This document shows, piece by piece, positions 33,102 to 43,154 of a DNA stretch of 64,000 bases (positions are counted from its first letter, which is position 1; each line of letters begins with the position of its first letter). The notes under the pieces were generated by a model, which saw only the letters and a program-made list of their open reading frames with translations, was not told where the DNA came from and made no database searches. Source of the stretch: Psychrosphaera ytuae (GTDB taxonomy: Bacteria > Pseudomonadota > Gammaproteobacteria > Enterobacterales > Alteromonadaceae); the NCBI RefSeq assembly GCF_017638545.1, contig NZ_CP072110.1:744001-808000 (forward strand). Direction: 5' to 3'. Made by a program: the position numbers and the translations under genes.

Positions 33102-36014
33102 CTACTCGTCCCTGTACGTATCAATCGTAGGACAGCTACACACAAGGTTGCGGTCGCCGTATACGTCGTCGATACGAGTAACTGTTGGCCAGAACTTGTT
33201 GGCTTTCACAGCTTCACATGGGAATGCGGCATAGTCGCGTGCGTATGCGCGGTCCCACTCTGGGTCAAGTACGTCTTCGGCTGTGTGCGGTGCGAAGACT
33301 AACGGGTTGTTGTCTAGGGTCCACTGGCCGTTTTCGACTTTTGCAATCTCTTCACGGATGGCGATCATTGCGTCGATAAAGCGGTCTAGTTCTACTTTTG
33401 CTTCTGATTCAGTTGGCTCGATCATAAGTGTGCCCGCAACTGGGAACGACATAGTCGGCGCGTGGAAGCCATAGTCATTTAGACGTTTAGCGATGTCCAT
33501 TTCTGAAATGCCAGAGGCTTCTTTAAGTGGACGTAAGTCAATGATACATTCGTGAGCAACGCGGTTGTTACGGCCGCGATACAAGATTGGGTAGTGTTGA
33601 CTCAAACGCTCAGTAACATAGTTAGCGTTAAGGATTGCAACTTCTGTTGCTTGACGTAAGCCGTGTTTACCCATCATCGCAATATATGCCCAAGAAATCG
33701 GTAAAATACCTGCAGAGCCGTACGGTGCAGCAGATACCGCGCCGTTATCTAAGCCGACATTTTCGATTGCGTTGTCACCAAAGAACTCTACTTTTGTCAC
33801 TTGGTGGTTTGGCAAGAACGGAGCTAAGTGAGACTTAACACCAATTGGGCCCATGCCTGGACCACCGCCACCGTGTGGAATACAGAATGTTTTGTGTAGG
33901 TTAAGGTGTGAAACGTCCGAGCCGATGAAACCAGGTGCAGTTAGACCAACCTGTGCGTTCATGTTGGCTCCGTCCATATAAACCTGACCGCCATTTTCGT
34001 GAACAATGTCACACACTTCGCGAATCGATTCTTCGTAAACACCGTGTGTTGACGGGTACGTAACCATGATGCACGACAAGGCGTCTTTGTGCTCTTCGGC
34101 TTTGGCACGAAGGTCTGCCATATCGATGTTACCTTCGGTGTCACAGTCAACCACAACTACTTTCATGCTTGCCATTTGCGCTGATGCAGGGTTAGTACCG
34201 TGCGCAGAGCTAGGGATCAGACAGATGTTACGGTGATGGTCGCCACGACTTTCGTGGTATTTGCGAATTGCTAGTAGACCTGCATATTCACCCTGTGCAC
34301 CAGAGTTAGGCTGCATTGAGATGTTGTCATAACCTGTGATTTCGATGAGGTAGTCAGACAACTCACCGATCATTTTGCGGTAGCCTTGTGCTTGCGTCAT
34401 CGGCGCAAATGGGTGCATGTTACCAAACTCAGGCCACGTCACTGGGATCATCTCAGCCGTAGCATTTAGTTTCATGGTACAAGAGCCCAACGAGATCATT
34501 GAGTGGTTAAGCGATAAATCTTTGCCTTCCAACTTGCGAATATAACGCAACATTTCAGTTTCTGACTGGTATGAGTTAAATACTTCGTGAGTCAGAATGT
34601 CTGTCTTACGCGTGTAAGCAGCTGGTAACGAATCAAAACCTTGTGCTTTTGCATCTAAGTCTTCAACAGTTAAACCATGACCTTCGCCTAGTACTAGGTC
34701 AAATAGTTCAATGATATCAGCGCGAGTGACCGCTTCGTTCATTGATACGCTTAATTTACCGTCTAAATCAGCGCGGAAGTTAACAAGCTTGTCAGCGGCT
34801 TTTGCCAAAATTGCATCTTTGCTGTCAGTCTTAAACGTCACAGTGTCAAACCAAGTGTCGTTAACTAACTCAACGCCTTTTTCTTTTAGGCCTAATGCAA
34901 AGATGTCAGCGAAACGGTTGATGCGTTGTGCGATGGCTTTAAGACCTTGTGGGCCGTGATAAACCGCATAGAACGACGCCATGTTAGCTAGTAACACCTG
35001 AGCCGTACAAATATTTGAGTTGGCTTTTTCGCGGCGGATGTGTTGCTCACGAGTCTGCATTGCCATACGAAGTGCTTTGTTACCGCGACGGTCTTTAGAA
35101 ACACCGATAATACGACCAGGTAGTGAACGCTTAAACTTATCAGTTGTTGCAAAGAATGCAGCGTGTGGACCACCGTAACCCATAGGTACACCAAAACGCT
35201 GTGCTGAGCCAAGTACTACGTCTGCACCAAATTTAGCTGGGCCTTCTAATAACACCAAACTCATGATGTCAGCCGCGACAATAGCGATGGCCTTTTTCTC
35301 ATGAACTTGTTCTACCAACGGTTGAATGTCATTTACTTGACCTTCATGACCCGTGAACTGGAACAAGGCACCAAATATATCGTGTTGACCTACGTTTTCT
35401 GCTTTATCAACAACAACTTCAAAACCGAATAACTCAGCGCGAGTCTTAACTACGTCTACTGTTTGTGGGAATACGTCGTCAGCAATAAAGAAGGTGTTAG
35501 CTTTTTTAGCTTTTGAAACACGCTTTGCTAGTGCCATCGCTTCTGCTGCTGCAGTCGCTTCGTCTAATAACGAGGCACTTGCTAAGTCAAGACCAGTAAG
35601 GTCAATCGTCAACTGTTGGAAGTTAAGCAGTGATTCTAATCGGCCCTGAGCAATCTCTGGCTGGTATGGCGTGTACGCCGTGTACCAACCTGGATTTTCC
35701 AATACGTTACGCAAAATAACGTTAGGAACAGAAACTGGGTGATAACCTAAACCAATGTATGACTTAGCGACTTGGTTTTCGCTGGCCACTGATTTTAAGT
35801 ACGCAAGGGTTTGTTCTTCCGTTTGCGCGTCATTGATGTTTAAGTCGCTTTCTAAACGGATTTTACCTGGAACCGTTTGGTCGATAAGTTCTTCAACTGA
35901 GCTTACGCCAAGGGTCTTACACATCTCTAGCTGTTCTTCTTGGCTAGGACCGATGTGGCGGCGAATAAAAATTTCGTTTTGCTCTAGTTGAGTTAGGCTC
36001 GATTTTTCTGACAT
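33102..36014 (-). CDS. gcvP: Glycine dehydrogenase (decarboxylating), P-protein
   Basis: 970 residues, close to the usual 955-965 of single-chain P-proteins. It decarboxylates glycine with PLP and passes the aminomethyl group to lipoylated GcvH. Seen motifs: YIGLGYHPVSVPNVILRN, QEGEYAGL-type loop as PNSGAQGEYAGLLAI, SLGSCTMKLNATAEM, and the PLP lysine in NLHKTFCIPHGGGGPGMGP near residue 708. It is last in the gcvT-gcvH-gcvP operon. The gene is intact to its stop codon, immediately beyond which the accessory segment 2 begins. Confidence 0.98.
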   Translation of the reverse strand: MSEKSSLTQLEQNEIFIRRHIGPSQEEQLEMCKTLGVSSVEELIDQTVPGKIRLESDLNINDAQTEEQTLAYLKSVASENQVAKSYIGLGYHPVSVPNVILRNVLENPGWYTAYTPYQPEIAQGRLESLLNFQQLTIDLTGLDLASASLLDEATAAAEAMALAKRVSKAKKANTFFIADDVFPQTVDVVKTRAELFGFEVVVDKAENVGQHDIFGALFQFTGHEGQVNDIQPLVEQVHEKKAIAIVAADIMSLVLLEGPAKFGADVVLGSAQRFGVPMGYGGPHAAFFATTDKFKRSLPGRIIGVSKDRRGNKALRMAMQTREQHIRREKANSNICTAQVLLANMASFYAVYHGPQGLKAIAQRINRFADIFALGLKEKGVELVNDTWFDTVTFKTDSKDAILAKAADKLVNFRADLDGKLSVSMNEAVTRADIIELFDLVLGEGHGLTVEDLDAKAQGFDSLPAAYTRKTDILTHEVFNSYQSETEMLRYIRKLEGKDLSLNHSMISLGSCTMKLNATAEMIPVTWPEFGNMHPFAPMTQAQGYRKMIGELSDYLIEITGYDNISMQPNSGAQGEYAGLLAIRKYHESRGDHHRNICLIPSSAHGTNPASAQMASMKVVVVDCDTEGNIDMADLRAKAEEHKDALSCIMVTYPSTHGVYEESIREVCDIVHENGGQVYMDGANMNAQVGLTAPGFIGSDVSHLNLHKTFCIPHGGGGPGMGPIGVKSHLAPFLPNHQVTKVEFFGDNAIENVGLDNGAVSAAPYGSAGILPISWAYIAMMGKHGLRQATEVAILNANYVTERLSQHYPILYRGRNNRVAHECIIDLRPLKEASGISEMDIAKRLNDYGFHAPTMSFPVAGTLMIEPTESEAKVELDRFIDAMIAIREEIAKVENGQWTLDNNPLVFAPHTAEDVLDPEWDRAYARDYAAFPCEAVKANKFWPTVTRIDDVYGDRNLVCSCPTIDTYRDE

Positions 36015-36090
36015 GGCTAACAGACTTCCTACAGTTTAAATAGACAAAACCTCGCAGAGGCTAACCTGCGAGGCTTCTAAGATGTTCGAC

Positions 36091-36480
36091 TTAGTCTTCG
36101 TCGATAGATTCCGCGTAACCTTCCGCGTCTAACAAGTCGTCCAATTCTGACTCGTCTTCAATTTTAAGCTTGAATAACCAACCGTCACCGTATGGGTCAG
36201 AGTTTACGTTTTCAGGCGCGTCTTCTAAGTCTTCGTTAACTTCAACAACTTCACCGGCTACAGGCGCGTAAATGTCAGAAGCGGCTTTTACAGATTCCGC
36301 TACGGCACAGTCGTCACCCGCTGCAAACGCATCGCCTACGTCTGGAAGGTCTACAAATACCATGTCGCCAAGAAGTTCTTGAGCGTGCTCGGTAATACCT
36401 ACCACTACGATGCCGCCTTCTTCTTTACGCACCCACTCGTGCGAAGAAGCATATTTTAAGTCCGATGGAATATTGCTCAT
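36091..36480 (-). CDS. gcvH: Glycine cleavage system H protein
   Basis: 129 residues, normal for the family. It carries the lipoyl arm that shuttles the aminomethyl group from GcvP to GcvT. The lipoyl-lysine motif is AESVKAASDIYAP, with the modified lysine at residue 65, followed by GEVVEVNEDL. It sits 76 bases before gcvP and 152 after gcvT, on the same strand. Its acidic C-terminus is as expected. No riboswitch motif is visible upstream. Confidence 0.97.
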   Translation of the reverse strand: MSNIPSDLKYASSHEWVRKEEGGIVVVGITEHAQELLGDMVFVDLPDVGDAFAAGDDCAVAESVKAASDIYAPVAGEVVEVNEDLEDAPENVNSDPYGDGWLFKLKIEDESELDDLLDAEGYAESIDED

Positions 36481-36632
36481 GTTAAGTTCCTTAAGGGATC
36501 TTTCTTTATTAATGTTATATGTTGGTGTATCCGTTCGATGAACGGGGTGATTGTCTGTTTAGCCACTCAAAAAGATAATGGCAGTTTAGACAGGGGTCAA
36601 CCCAGCTCACCAAAAAATCAATATCTACGCGA

Positions 36633-37718
36633 TTACAGTACCGACTTACCGTTGCGAACAAAGCCTGCTTTAACGACTTTTACTTCGACTAGCTTCTTGC
36701 GCATTTCGACTTGCACTGTGCTGCCAAGCTCTACACCACCTGGCACACGAGCCATCGCCACTGAAAAACCAAGGGTCGGAGAGAAAGTACCCGAAGTGAT
36801 TACGCCTTCGCCTGCGTCTGTGATCACTTTAAGGCCGCCGCGTAAAACGCCTTTTTGTTCCATTACAAGGCCAACTAACTTGTCTGTGCCCTGCTCTTTT
36901 AATTTAGTTAATGCGTTACGACCAATAAAATCACGGTCTTCTGGCTGCCAAGAAATCGTCCAGCCCATATTTGCAGCAAGAGGAGAAACAGTCTCGTCCA
37001 TATCCGAACCGTACAAGTTCATACCCGCTTCTAAACGCAAGGTATCACGTGCACCAAGGCCAGCTGGCTTAACACCCGCATCTACTAGTGCTTGCCAAAA
37101 ATCAGCGGCTTGCTCAGGAGGAAGAATGATCTCGTAACCGGCTTCACCTGTGTAACCTGTTGTTGCAATAAATAAGTCGCCCGCTTGAACACCATAAAAC
37201 GGCTTCATGCCTTCTACTGCTTTTTGTTGTTCAGCTGAAATAACCTTTGCGACTTTTTCTTTAGCATTTGGACCTTGTACCGCAATCATCGCGTAATCAG
37301 GCTGTTCTGTAACTGTTACGTCAAACGCTGCAGATTGCTTAGTGATCCAAGCTAGGTCTTTTTCACGCGTTGCAGAGTTAACAACCAAACGGTAAAACTC
37401 TTCGTTGAAGTGATAAACGATAAGATCATCAATCACCCCACCTTCTTCATTTAGCATACCTGTGTACAGGGCTTTGCCTTCTTCTTGAAGTTTGGCAACG
37501 TCGTTCGTGACTAATTTGCGAAGGAATGCTTTGGCATCGGTACCTTTGATATCAACGATGGTCATGTGTGAAACATCAAACATACCCGCGTCTTGACGAA
37601 CCGCGTGATGCTCTTCGATTTGAGAGCCATAGTTGATTGGCATTTCCCAACCGTGGAAGTCAACCATCTTAGCGCCGGCTTCGATGTGCTTATCAAAAAG
37701 AACCGTTCTGTTGCTCAT
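36633..37718 (-). CDS. gcvT: Glycine cleavage system T protein (aminomethyltransferase)
   Basis: 361 residues. It transfers the methylene group from GcvH to tetrahydrofolate, releasing ammonia. Visible motifs include VDFHGWEMPINYGSQIEEHH and VRQDAGMFDVSHM at the N-terminus, GYTGEAGYEIILP, and ARDTLRLEAGMNLYGSDMDE in the folate-binding region. It leads the gcvTHP operon. The 228 bases upstream (37719-37946) contain no recognisable glycine riboswitch or gene, so control may be by GcvA-type factors, as in enterics. Confidence 0.97.
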   Translation of the reverse strand: MSNRTVLFDKHIEAGAKMVDFHGWEMPINYGSQIEEHHAVRQDAGMFDVSHMTIVDIKGTDAKAFLRKLVTNDVAKLQEEGKALYTGMLNEEGGVIDDLIVYHFNEEFYRLVVNSATREKDLAWITKQSAAFDVTVTEQPDYAMIAVQGPNAKEKVAKVISAEQQKAVEGMKPFYGVQAGDLFIATTGYTGEAGYEIILPPEQAADFWQALVDAGVKPAGLGARDTLRLEAGMNLYGSDMDETVSPLAANMGWTISWQPEDRDFIGRNALTKLKEQGTDKLVGLVMEQKGVLRGGLKVITDAGEGVITSGTFSPTLGFSVAMARVPGGVELGSTVQVEMRKKLVEVKVVKAGFVRNGKSVL

Positions 37719-37946
37719 AGCATTACCTTTTTAGTAATTGTTCGCTTATTGGTGCGATTATCGTTTGGATCGTGCAATTTTTAGCCTGGACCCAAAATAA
37801 GTGGCCGTGAGTATATCGCAAAGAATGGCATATCTCTACGCCATAACGATTAGTAATTCTAATATCAAAAAGCACCAAATTTGTGCGAGTCAGGCTGGAA
37901 AGAGCCTTGATTAAAAGAGTAATTTTAACCAAGGCCAGTGATTAGA

Positions 37947-39215
37947 TTATCTTAGAGGATCTACTGGTTTGGCTAGAGTTGGTAGCTCACCTTGCATACC
38001 AACGGCTTGCTCGGTAATTCGGCGTTTAATTGGGCCTGCTTTATCGGTTAATTTGAGTCCGACACCACGGATTAATTTTTTTATAGGATGATTACCGTCA
38101 AACAAATTCTTTAATCCAGCCATTGCCACAATATAGGTTTGTGCCTCAGCTTTGCGCCAGCGCTCAAAATGGCGTAGTCCTTTTTGTAATTTTGCTGGAT
38201 TTTGCAAGTCAGTTAGGTCGATACAATCGACTATACTCGCGGCATCCATTAAGCCCAAATTCATCCCCAGTCCGGCAAGTGGGTGGATGGTATGAGCTGC
38301 ATCGCCCATAAATAAAACTCGTTGTTCGAGCCATGTTTGCGCGTATCGCATAGTAAGTGGAAATTTAATACGATCTGTCGTCAACTCTAGTGGTCCCAAA
38401 ACACTGTCACTCGCTGCAGTAAGCGCCTTATTAAAGTCACTGTCGGACATTGCCATCAATTGCTCTGCGTGTTGTGGTTCGGTAGACCAGACAATGCTGC
38501 AAATAGACCCCGGCTCTCTATTTGGAGTTACCGATGCTGTCTTTGATGAAGAGTGATACATAGGGAGTAATGCCAACGGCCCATTTGGCAAAAATACCTG
38601 TCGAGCACACTGCCCATGAGGTTCTGTCGTTTTGATGTTAGCCACGATGGCGTGATGATCATAATCAGAAAACGTAGTAGGAATTCGCAGTTGTTGCTTA
38701 ACCCAAGAATTTGCACCATCTGCAGCAATACATAACTTTGCGATAACCGGCTGACCATTGTTTAGGGTCAACAGCACTTGTTCGTCGTCATTGTGAATGG
38801 AAGTCACGCCAGTTTCGAGCAGTAAAGTAATGTTGTCTTGTTGCTGTGCTGCTTTTAAAAGACCATTTCGAATATTGTGGTTTTCGATAATATGGCCAAG
38901 GTGACCAACGGATTGTTGCGCGTTTAGGTCATTAGCATCAAAAGTAATGTCGGCAAAACTCTCTTTTTCCCATACGTGCATGGTGTCATAAGCCAAACAA
39001 CGAGATAGGTCCATGTGCTGCCATGCATCGAGTTGAGTTAATACCTGTTGACTCGCCAACGAAATCGCACTGACGCGAGACTGCGGTTGTTCTAATGGCT
39101 GAACTCCTGAGGCTTGGTCAATAACAGTGACTTTAAAGTCGTTTTTGGCTAATGCCAAAGCTGCAGTCAGGCCAACGCTTCCGCCGCCAATGATAACTAC
39201 ATCGGTATTAATCAT
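37947..39215 (-). CDS. ubiI: UbiI-type FAD-dependent ubiquinone hydroxylase
   Basis: 422 residues of the UbiH/UbiF/VisC flavin monooxygenase family. The FAD dinucleotide motif is VVIIGGGSVGLTAALALA at the start, the DG motif is AADGANSWVK, and the second FAD motif is FMGDAAHTIHPLAGLGMNLG. Position (ubiH upstream, gcvT downstream) matches E. coli visC/ubiI, which hydroxylates C5 of the ubiquinone ring. Its ATG overlaps the ubiH stop by 4 bases (ATGA), so the two are translationally coupled. Paralogue assignment rests on synteny. Confidence 0.88.
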   Translation of the reverse strand: MINTDVVIIGGGSVGLTAALALAKNDFKVTVIDQASGVQPLEQPQSRVSAISLASQQVLTQLDAWQHMDLSRCLAYDTMHVWEKESFADITFDANDLNAQQSVGHLGHIIENHNIRNGLLKAAQQQDNITLLLETGVTSIHNDDEQVLLTLNNGQPVIAKLCIAADGANSWVKQQLRIPTTFSDYDHHAIVANIKTTEPHGQCARQVFLPNGPLALLPMYHSSSKTASVTPNREPGSICSIVWSTEPQHAEQLMAMSDSDFNKALTAASDSVLGPLELTTDRIKFPLTMRYAQTWLEQRVLFMGDAAHTIHPLAGLGMNLGLMDAASIVDCIDLTDLQNPAKLQKGLRHFERWRKAEAQTYIVAMAGLKNLFDGNHPIKKLIRGVGLKLTDKAGPIKRRITEQAVGMQGELPTLAKPVDPLR

Positions 39216-40585
39216 CCGTTTACTCTTTCTTTGATCTTTTGTGAACTGCTATTGAGCGGGCGGTTTAATTCTTTACCTAAATTAAACTGTTTGTGACTGC
39301 CCATAAAGTGTAGTGCCAACCACTGCTGTAAAAAGTCTGATGCTTGTAGTGCCATTAAGCTGGTCGTTCGTGCAAATGCCGCAGTGCGACCTGGCAAACC
39401 AAACATACGGACCAAAAAGTCAGTAAACGTGACGATTCTATCTATGTCTTCAATGCGGTTTTGTTCGTAATGGCGCAGTATTGATTCTATTTTATTGTCT
39501 TCGTTACTTTCGCTAAGGTTAGCTTTTAAAGCAAACACCAACACACCAATATCTCGAACCCCAAGGTTAAAACCCTGGCCTGCAATCGGGTGTACTGTGT
39601 GTGCTGTATTTCCTAACAATACTGTATTTGCGGCAGTTAAACGTTCCACTCTTGTCATTGATAAGGGATAACATGCGCGTTTAGAGACTTGGTTGATGTG
39701 ACCTGCGGCTAAACCAAACTCGTTTTGTAAACGCTGACAAAAGGCTTCGTCAGACAAGCCTTGCACTTCTTTGGCTTGCTCAGGGGTTTGAGTCCAAACG
39801 ACGTTATATTCTTGCTCACCAATGGGTAAAAAAGCGATTGGGCCATTTAAAGTAAAACGCTCAAATGCCACGTTATTTGGCTGATCAAATTGGCTTTGTA
39901 GCTTTTTGGTCCCGCCTTTGACTTTTACATTGGCGATCACAGCCGATTGCTGGTAATCGCTGGTTGTACTGCTAATGTTTAACAAGTCTCGGGTGTTTGA
40001 TTGGCCGCCTTCGGCAACAACTAACAACTGTGTTGTTAGCTGTTGACCCGAGGTTAAGGTCAATAACGTATTGTTGTTACTAAGCTTGTCAATTTTATCT
40101 GGACAAAACCAGTTAATCTCTAGGTCCACTGCGACCTGTTTTAATGCCAAACCCAAGTTGTGCATTGAAGCGACCTGGCCCATGGCGTGTAGCCCATAAT
40201 CTGCTGCTCGCATTATGGTTTTACCGATATGGCCACGATCCGATGTCACTATGGACTGAATGGGCCAACCGTTCGCTTTTAACTTTGACCAAATATTCCA
40301 ATGGTTTAAAAGCATTAGTGAACCGTAAGACAATGCGAGACAACGCTGGTCAAAGTTGGATTGAATGGCTGACCCTAAATTGCCTTTTTGAGGCTTGGCG
40401 TCTTGAAATGGCTCGACAACAGCAACGGACAAATGTGGGCATTCTGTTTTGATCCCAATCGCAGTTAACAGCCCCGTTGGACCGCCACCAGACACAACGA
40501 CATCAAAACATGCCATGTTAGTTTGGCTTTCGCATTGGTCTTGCACTTTATCACTAGTAACGTCAGCGCTGCCCGTCAAACCCAC
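39212..40585 (-). CDS. ubiH: UbiH-type FAD-dependent ubiquinone hydroxylase
   Basis: 457 residues, same flavin monooxygenase family as the next gene. The FAD motif is VVVSGGGPTGLLTAIG and the second motif is LLGNTAHTVHPIAGQGFNLG; here the usual D of GD-AH is N. I start it at GTG 40585 because GAGGA lies 8 bases upstream; an internal ATG (MACFDVV) has no ribosome site. UbiH hydroxylates C6 of the ring in ubiquinone biosynthesis. It sits between pepP and ubiI, as in E. coli. Confidence 0.87.
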   Translation of the reverse strand: MGLTGSADVTSDKVQDQCESQTNMACFDVVVSGGGPTGLLTAIGIKTECPHLSVAVVEPFQDAKPQKGNLGSAIQSNFDQRCLALSYGSLMLLNHWNIWSKLKANGWPIQSIVTSDRGHIGKTIMRAADYGLHAMGQVASMHNLGLALKQVAVDLEINWFCPDKIDKLSNNNTLLTLTSGQQLTTQLLVVAEGGQSNTRDLLNISSTTSDYQQSAVIANVKVKGGTKKLQSQFDQPNNVAFERFTLNGPIAFLPIGEQEYNVVWTQTPEQAKEVQGLSDEAFCQRLQNEFGLAAGHINQVSKRACYPLSMTRVERLTAANTVLLGNTAHTVHPIAGQGFNLGVRDIGVLVFALKANLSESNEDNKIESILRHYEQNRIEDIDRIVTFTDFLVRMFGLPGRTAAFARTTSLMALQASDFLQQWLALHFMGSHKQFNLGKELNRPLNSSSQKIKERVNG

Positions 40586-40638
40586 CGCTTTATCCTCTGT
40601 TTTACTTTTATCTTGTGTCTTGTTGACGCGTCAACTCA

Positions 40639-42021
40639 CTAACGCATCAGAGCTTCAATTTCTTCAATGGTTTTTGGTACGTCTGCTGTAAGATTTTCGT
40701 AGCCATTATCGGTGATCAAAATATTGTCTTCGATACGAACGCCAATGCCATGCCACTTAGGATCGCAGTCGGCTTCGCTGTCGATATATATACCAGGCTC
40801 AACCGTAAAGATCATTCCTGGTTGTAATCCGCGTTGCGCACCGGCTTGGTTGTAATCACCCACATCGTGGACGTCAAGGCCTAACCAATGTGCTAAGCCG
40901 TGCATATAAAACGCACGGTGTGCGTTGTTCGCAATAAGATCATCAATTTGTTCTGGTGTCACTCCGTTTTGCGACTCTGGCGTCTTGATGATCCCAAGTC
41001 TCACCAAGCCTTCGGTGATTTTACGAATAGATATGTCAGTTAATGACTTTAGCGATGCGTCTGGAGAAATCGCCTCTAGTACAGCAAGTTGTGCGTCTAA
41101 TACTACTTCGTAAATTACCTTTTGTTCTTCACTGTATTTGCCGTTTACTGGCCACGTTCGGGTGATGTCTGCTGCATAACCTTGTAGTTCACAACCAGAG
41201 TCAATTAATACCAAATCACCGCTTTTCACTTCATCTTGGTTTTCGGTGTAGTGAAGAATACAGGCGTTTTCGCCACCACCGACAATAGTACCGTATGCAG
41301 GATAACGTGCGCCATTCATCGCAAAGTGATGATGAATTTCGGCTTCGAGTTGATATTCAAATACGGGCTCGCCTTTTTGGCTTTGTTGTGCAGCAAACTT
41401 CATTGCTCGAGCGTGTGCTTCGGCACTTATTTTGCCGGCTTGGCGCATCACTTCGATTTCGGCGTCAGATTTAAACAAGCGCATATTGTGAACAATTGGG
41501 CGAACATCCAATAACTCTGTTGGTGCCGACCAGCCCTTTTTAGGACCCATTCGCAAAGTTTGTAGGGTTTTAAACACCAACTCATCAGCATAATCATATT
41601 CACCTTGTCCGAAGTACAAGGTCGCTTTGTTGTTAATTGCCGTTTGTAAGGTTTGCTCTAACTCAGTTTCGTCTGCCGTTTGGTCAAACATAAACTCAGT
41701 TTTGGCCTTGTCTTTGCCAATACGACGGCCCTGCCAAATTTCGGCCGTTTTGTCTTTTACTCGACACACTAAGGTAGTGATGCTCGCTTGTTCAGCACCC
41801 ACTGCCGAGTCACTCAACTTCTCGATGATTAAATAAGCATTAGGCTCTGGAAAACCAGTTAAATAGAAAAAATCACTGTCTTGGCGAAAAGGAAACTCAG
41901 TATCACGACTGCGGGTTAACTCTCTTGATGCAGGAAAAACAGCGACACTGTTTGGCTTCATTTGTTCTAAAAGCTTTTCTCTGCGAGCGACAAACTCAGT
42001 CATAGGAATAGTCAGTTTCAT
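40639..42021 (-). CDS. pepP: Xaa-Pro aminopeptidase (AMP_N type)
   Basis: 460 residues from ATG 42021, which has AGAGG 6 bases upstream; a GTG two codons earlier lies inside that ribosome site. It removes N-terminal residues preceding proline. The AMP_N domain is at the start (FPFRQDSDFFYLTGFPEPNA). The pita-bread metallopeptidase residues are visible: DSGCELQGYAADITRTWPVN (two Asp), HGLAHWLGLDVHDVG (His), EPGIYID and VRIEDN (two Glu). It is upstream of ubiH in the conserved operon. Confidence 0.95.
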   Translation of the reverse strand: MKLTIPMTEFVARREKLLEQMKPNSVAVFPASRELTRSRDTEFPFRQDSDFFYLTGFPEPNAYLIIEKLSDSAVGAEQASITTLVCRVKDKTAEIWQGRRIGKDKAKTEFMFDQTADETELEQTLQTAINNKATLYFGQGEYDYADELVFKTLQTLRMGPKKGWSAPTELLDVRPIVHNMRLFKSDAEIEVMRQAGKISAEAHARAMKFAAQQSQKGEPVFEYQLEAEIHHHFAMNGARYPAYGTIVGGGENACILHYTENQDEVKSGDLVLIDSGCELQGYAADITRTWPVNGKYSEEQKVIYEVVLDAQLAVLEAISPDASLKSLTDISIRKITEGLVRLGIIKTPESQNGVTPEQIDDLIANNAHRAFYMHGLAHWLGLDVHDVGDYNQAGAQRGLQPGMIFTVEPGIYIDSEADCDPKWHGIGVRIEDNILITDNGYENLTADVPKTIEEIEALMR

Positions 42022-42112
42022 TTTCACCTCTTGTTTAATTGGTCATATTAGCCATGTTCAAAACGCCCCTAGAGATCACTACGGTCGTTTGGTACTTCTC
42101 AATCAATCGATT

Positions 42113-42667
42113 TTAGTGAAGTGTTTTGTTCGATTCGGTTGCAGTTTGGGTCTTTTTGCCAAACTCTTGGTAACACAAAATGGCCGACACACGTACAAAC
42201 TCAACGACTTCATAAAAGTCCGCTTGGTTTTCGTTGTTGTCTTCCATCTCCGGTTCCATGCGAGTAATACTCGTCATATCTTCGATGATCTCGCGAACAT
42301 CATTACTCGCCATTTTTAAATCACGCTTGTTTAAACCAAAACCAACCAAGAAGTATTGAACCCAGTTGATCAACTCTTGTGCTTGGTCACTGAGGCTTTC
42401 GTCTTCATCAATCAATAGTAACTCAAAGCCAAATTCATCGGATTCTAGCTTTGAGAATATCTCGTCAACTAACTTGGTCGATGCTGATTTCAGCGACCCT
42501 TTAATGGTTAAACCATTGTTAAACAACTCTTCCATGTGATTTAAAAAATCATTTGAACCGCGAAACATACCACCAGCAACTAAGCCGGTTAACAAACCAT
42601 GTAGTTCACTAGCGGTTGAGGTAAAGTCGTGTTCGTTTAGCACTTGCATCAATTCTTGGTGGGTCAT
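42113..42667 (-). CDS. ygfB: UPF0149 family protein (YgfB)
   Basis: 184 residues of the UPF0149/YecA family. N-terminus FTSTASELHGLLTGLVAG and central WVQYFLVGFG and EIIEDMTSITRM fit YgfB, which is all-helical. In Pseudomonas, YgfB has been linked to AlpA/ampDh3 regulation, but the role here is unknown. It is the first gene of the ygfB-pepP-ubiH-ubiI block. In enterics zapA lies divergently upstream; here I find no zapA in 42668-42944. Confidence 0.9.
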   Translation of the reverse strand: MTHQELMQVLNEHDFTSTASELHGLLTGLVAGGMFRGSNDFLNHMEELFNNGLTIKGSLKSASTKLVDEIFSKLESDEFGFELLLIDEDESLSDQAQELINWVQYFLVGFGLNKRDLKMASNDVREIIEDMTSITRMEPEMEDNNENQADFYEVVEFVRVSAILCYQEFGKKTQTATESNKTLH

Positions 42668-42943
42668 AAAAAGCTCGGCAAATTGTATTTTACGTCAGTG
42701 TAATAGAAGTTAGATAAAATCAGAAGTGTTGCGGTCGTTTTGACCAAGGGTATCGGTGTAAAAGTCTAATTTTTCTGCAGTTCGTAAAATTTCTGGGCAA
42801 ACGACCGATCTAATTTGGGTTTATCGTTGTACTGTCTGACAAAGCTGTTATATTTCGCAGCGAATTAGATAGTTAGCGATCGATACCCAGATATTATTGG
42901 AGTTCAACCGCACTGTGGACTATCTTTTAAAGTCGTATGCAAT

Positions 42944-43138
42944 GGTTACCTGGGGTGTTTGACAGAGAACTTATATCCCTGAGCCGATACTATTTTGTAA
43001 GGATTCCATCCTTCCTACTATTGCGCAGGCTCGGCTTGCCTTATGGCACGAATCGAGAAGCCTACGGTGGGAATATGGCATCCGCCTTGAACACGTCGGT
43101 TGTTCAAGGGTTCGGTTTTCATCGGCACTCTGGGAACC
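42944..43138 (+). ncRNA. ssrS: 6S RNA
   Basis: About 195 bases that match the E. coli 6S RNA layout. CCCTGAGCCGATA at 42978 opens the upper left arm, GGCTCGGCTTG and GAGAAGCCTACGG form the right arm after the central bubble, and CCTTGAACACG with TTCAAGGGTTCGG makes the 3' hairpin. GGTTACCTGGGG at the 5' end pairs roughly with CTCTGGGAACC at the 3' end. 6S RNA binds sigma70 RNA polymerase in stationary phase. The neighbourhood (ygfB) is the enteric one; ends are approximate. Confidence 0.85.
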
Positions 43139-43154
43139 ACCACGCGAAACGACT

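Noticed and set aside
37719..37946. Glycine riboswitch upstream of gcvT
   Set aside because: No conserved aptamer core is visible in the 228-base leader.
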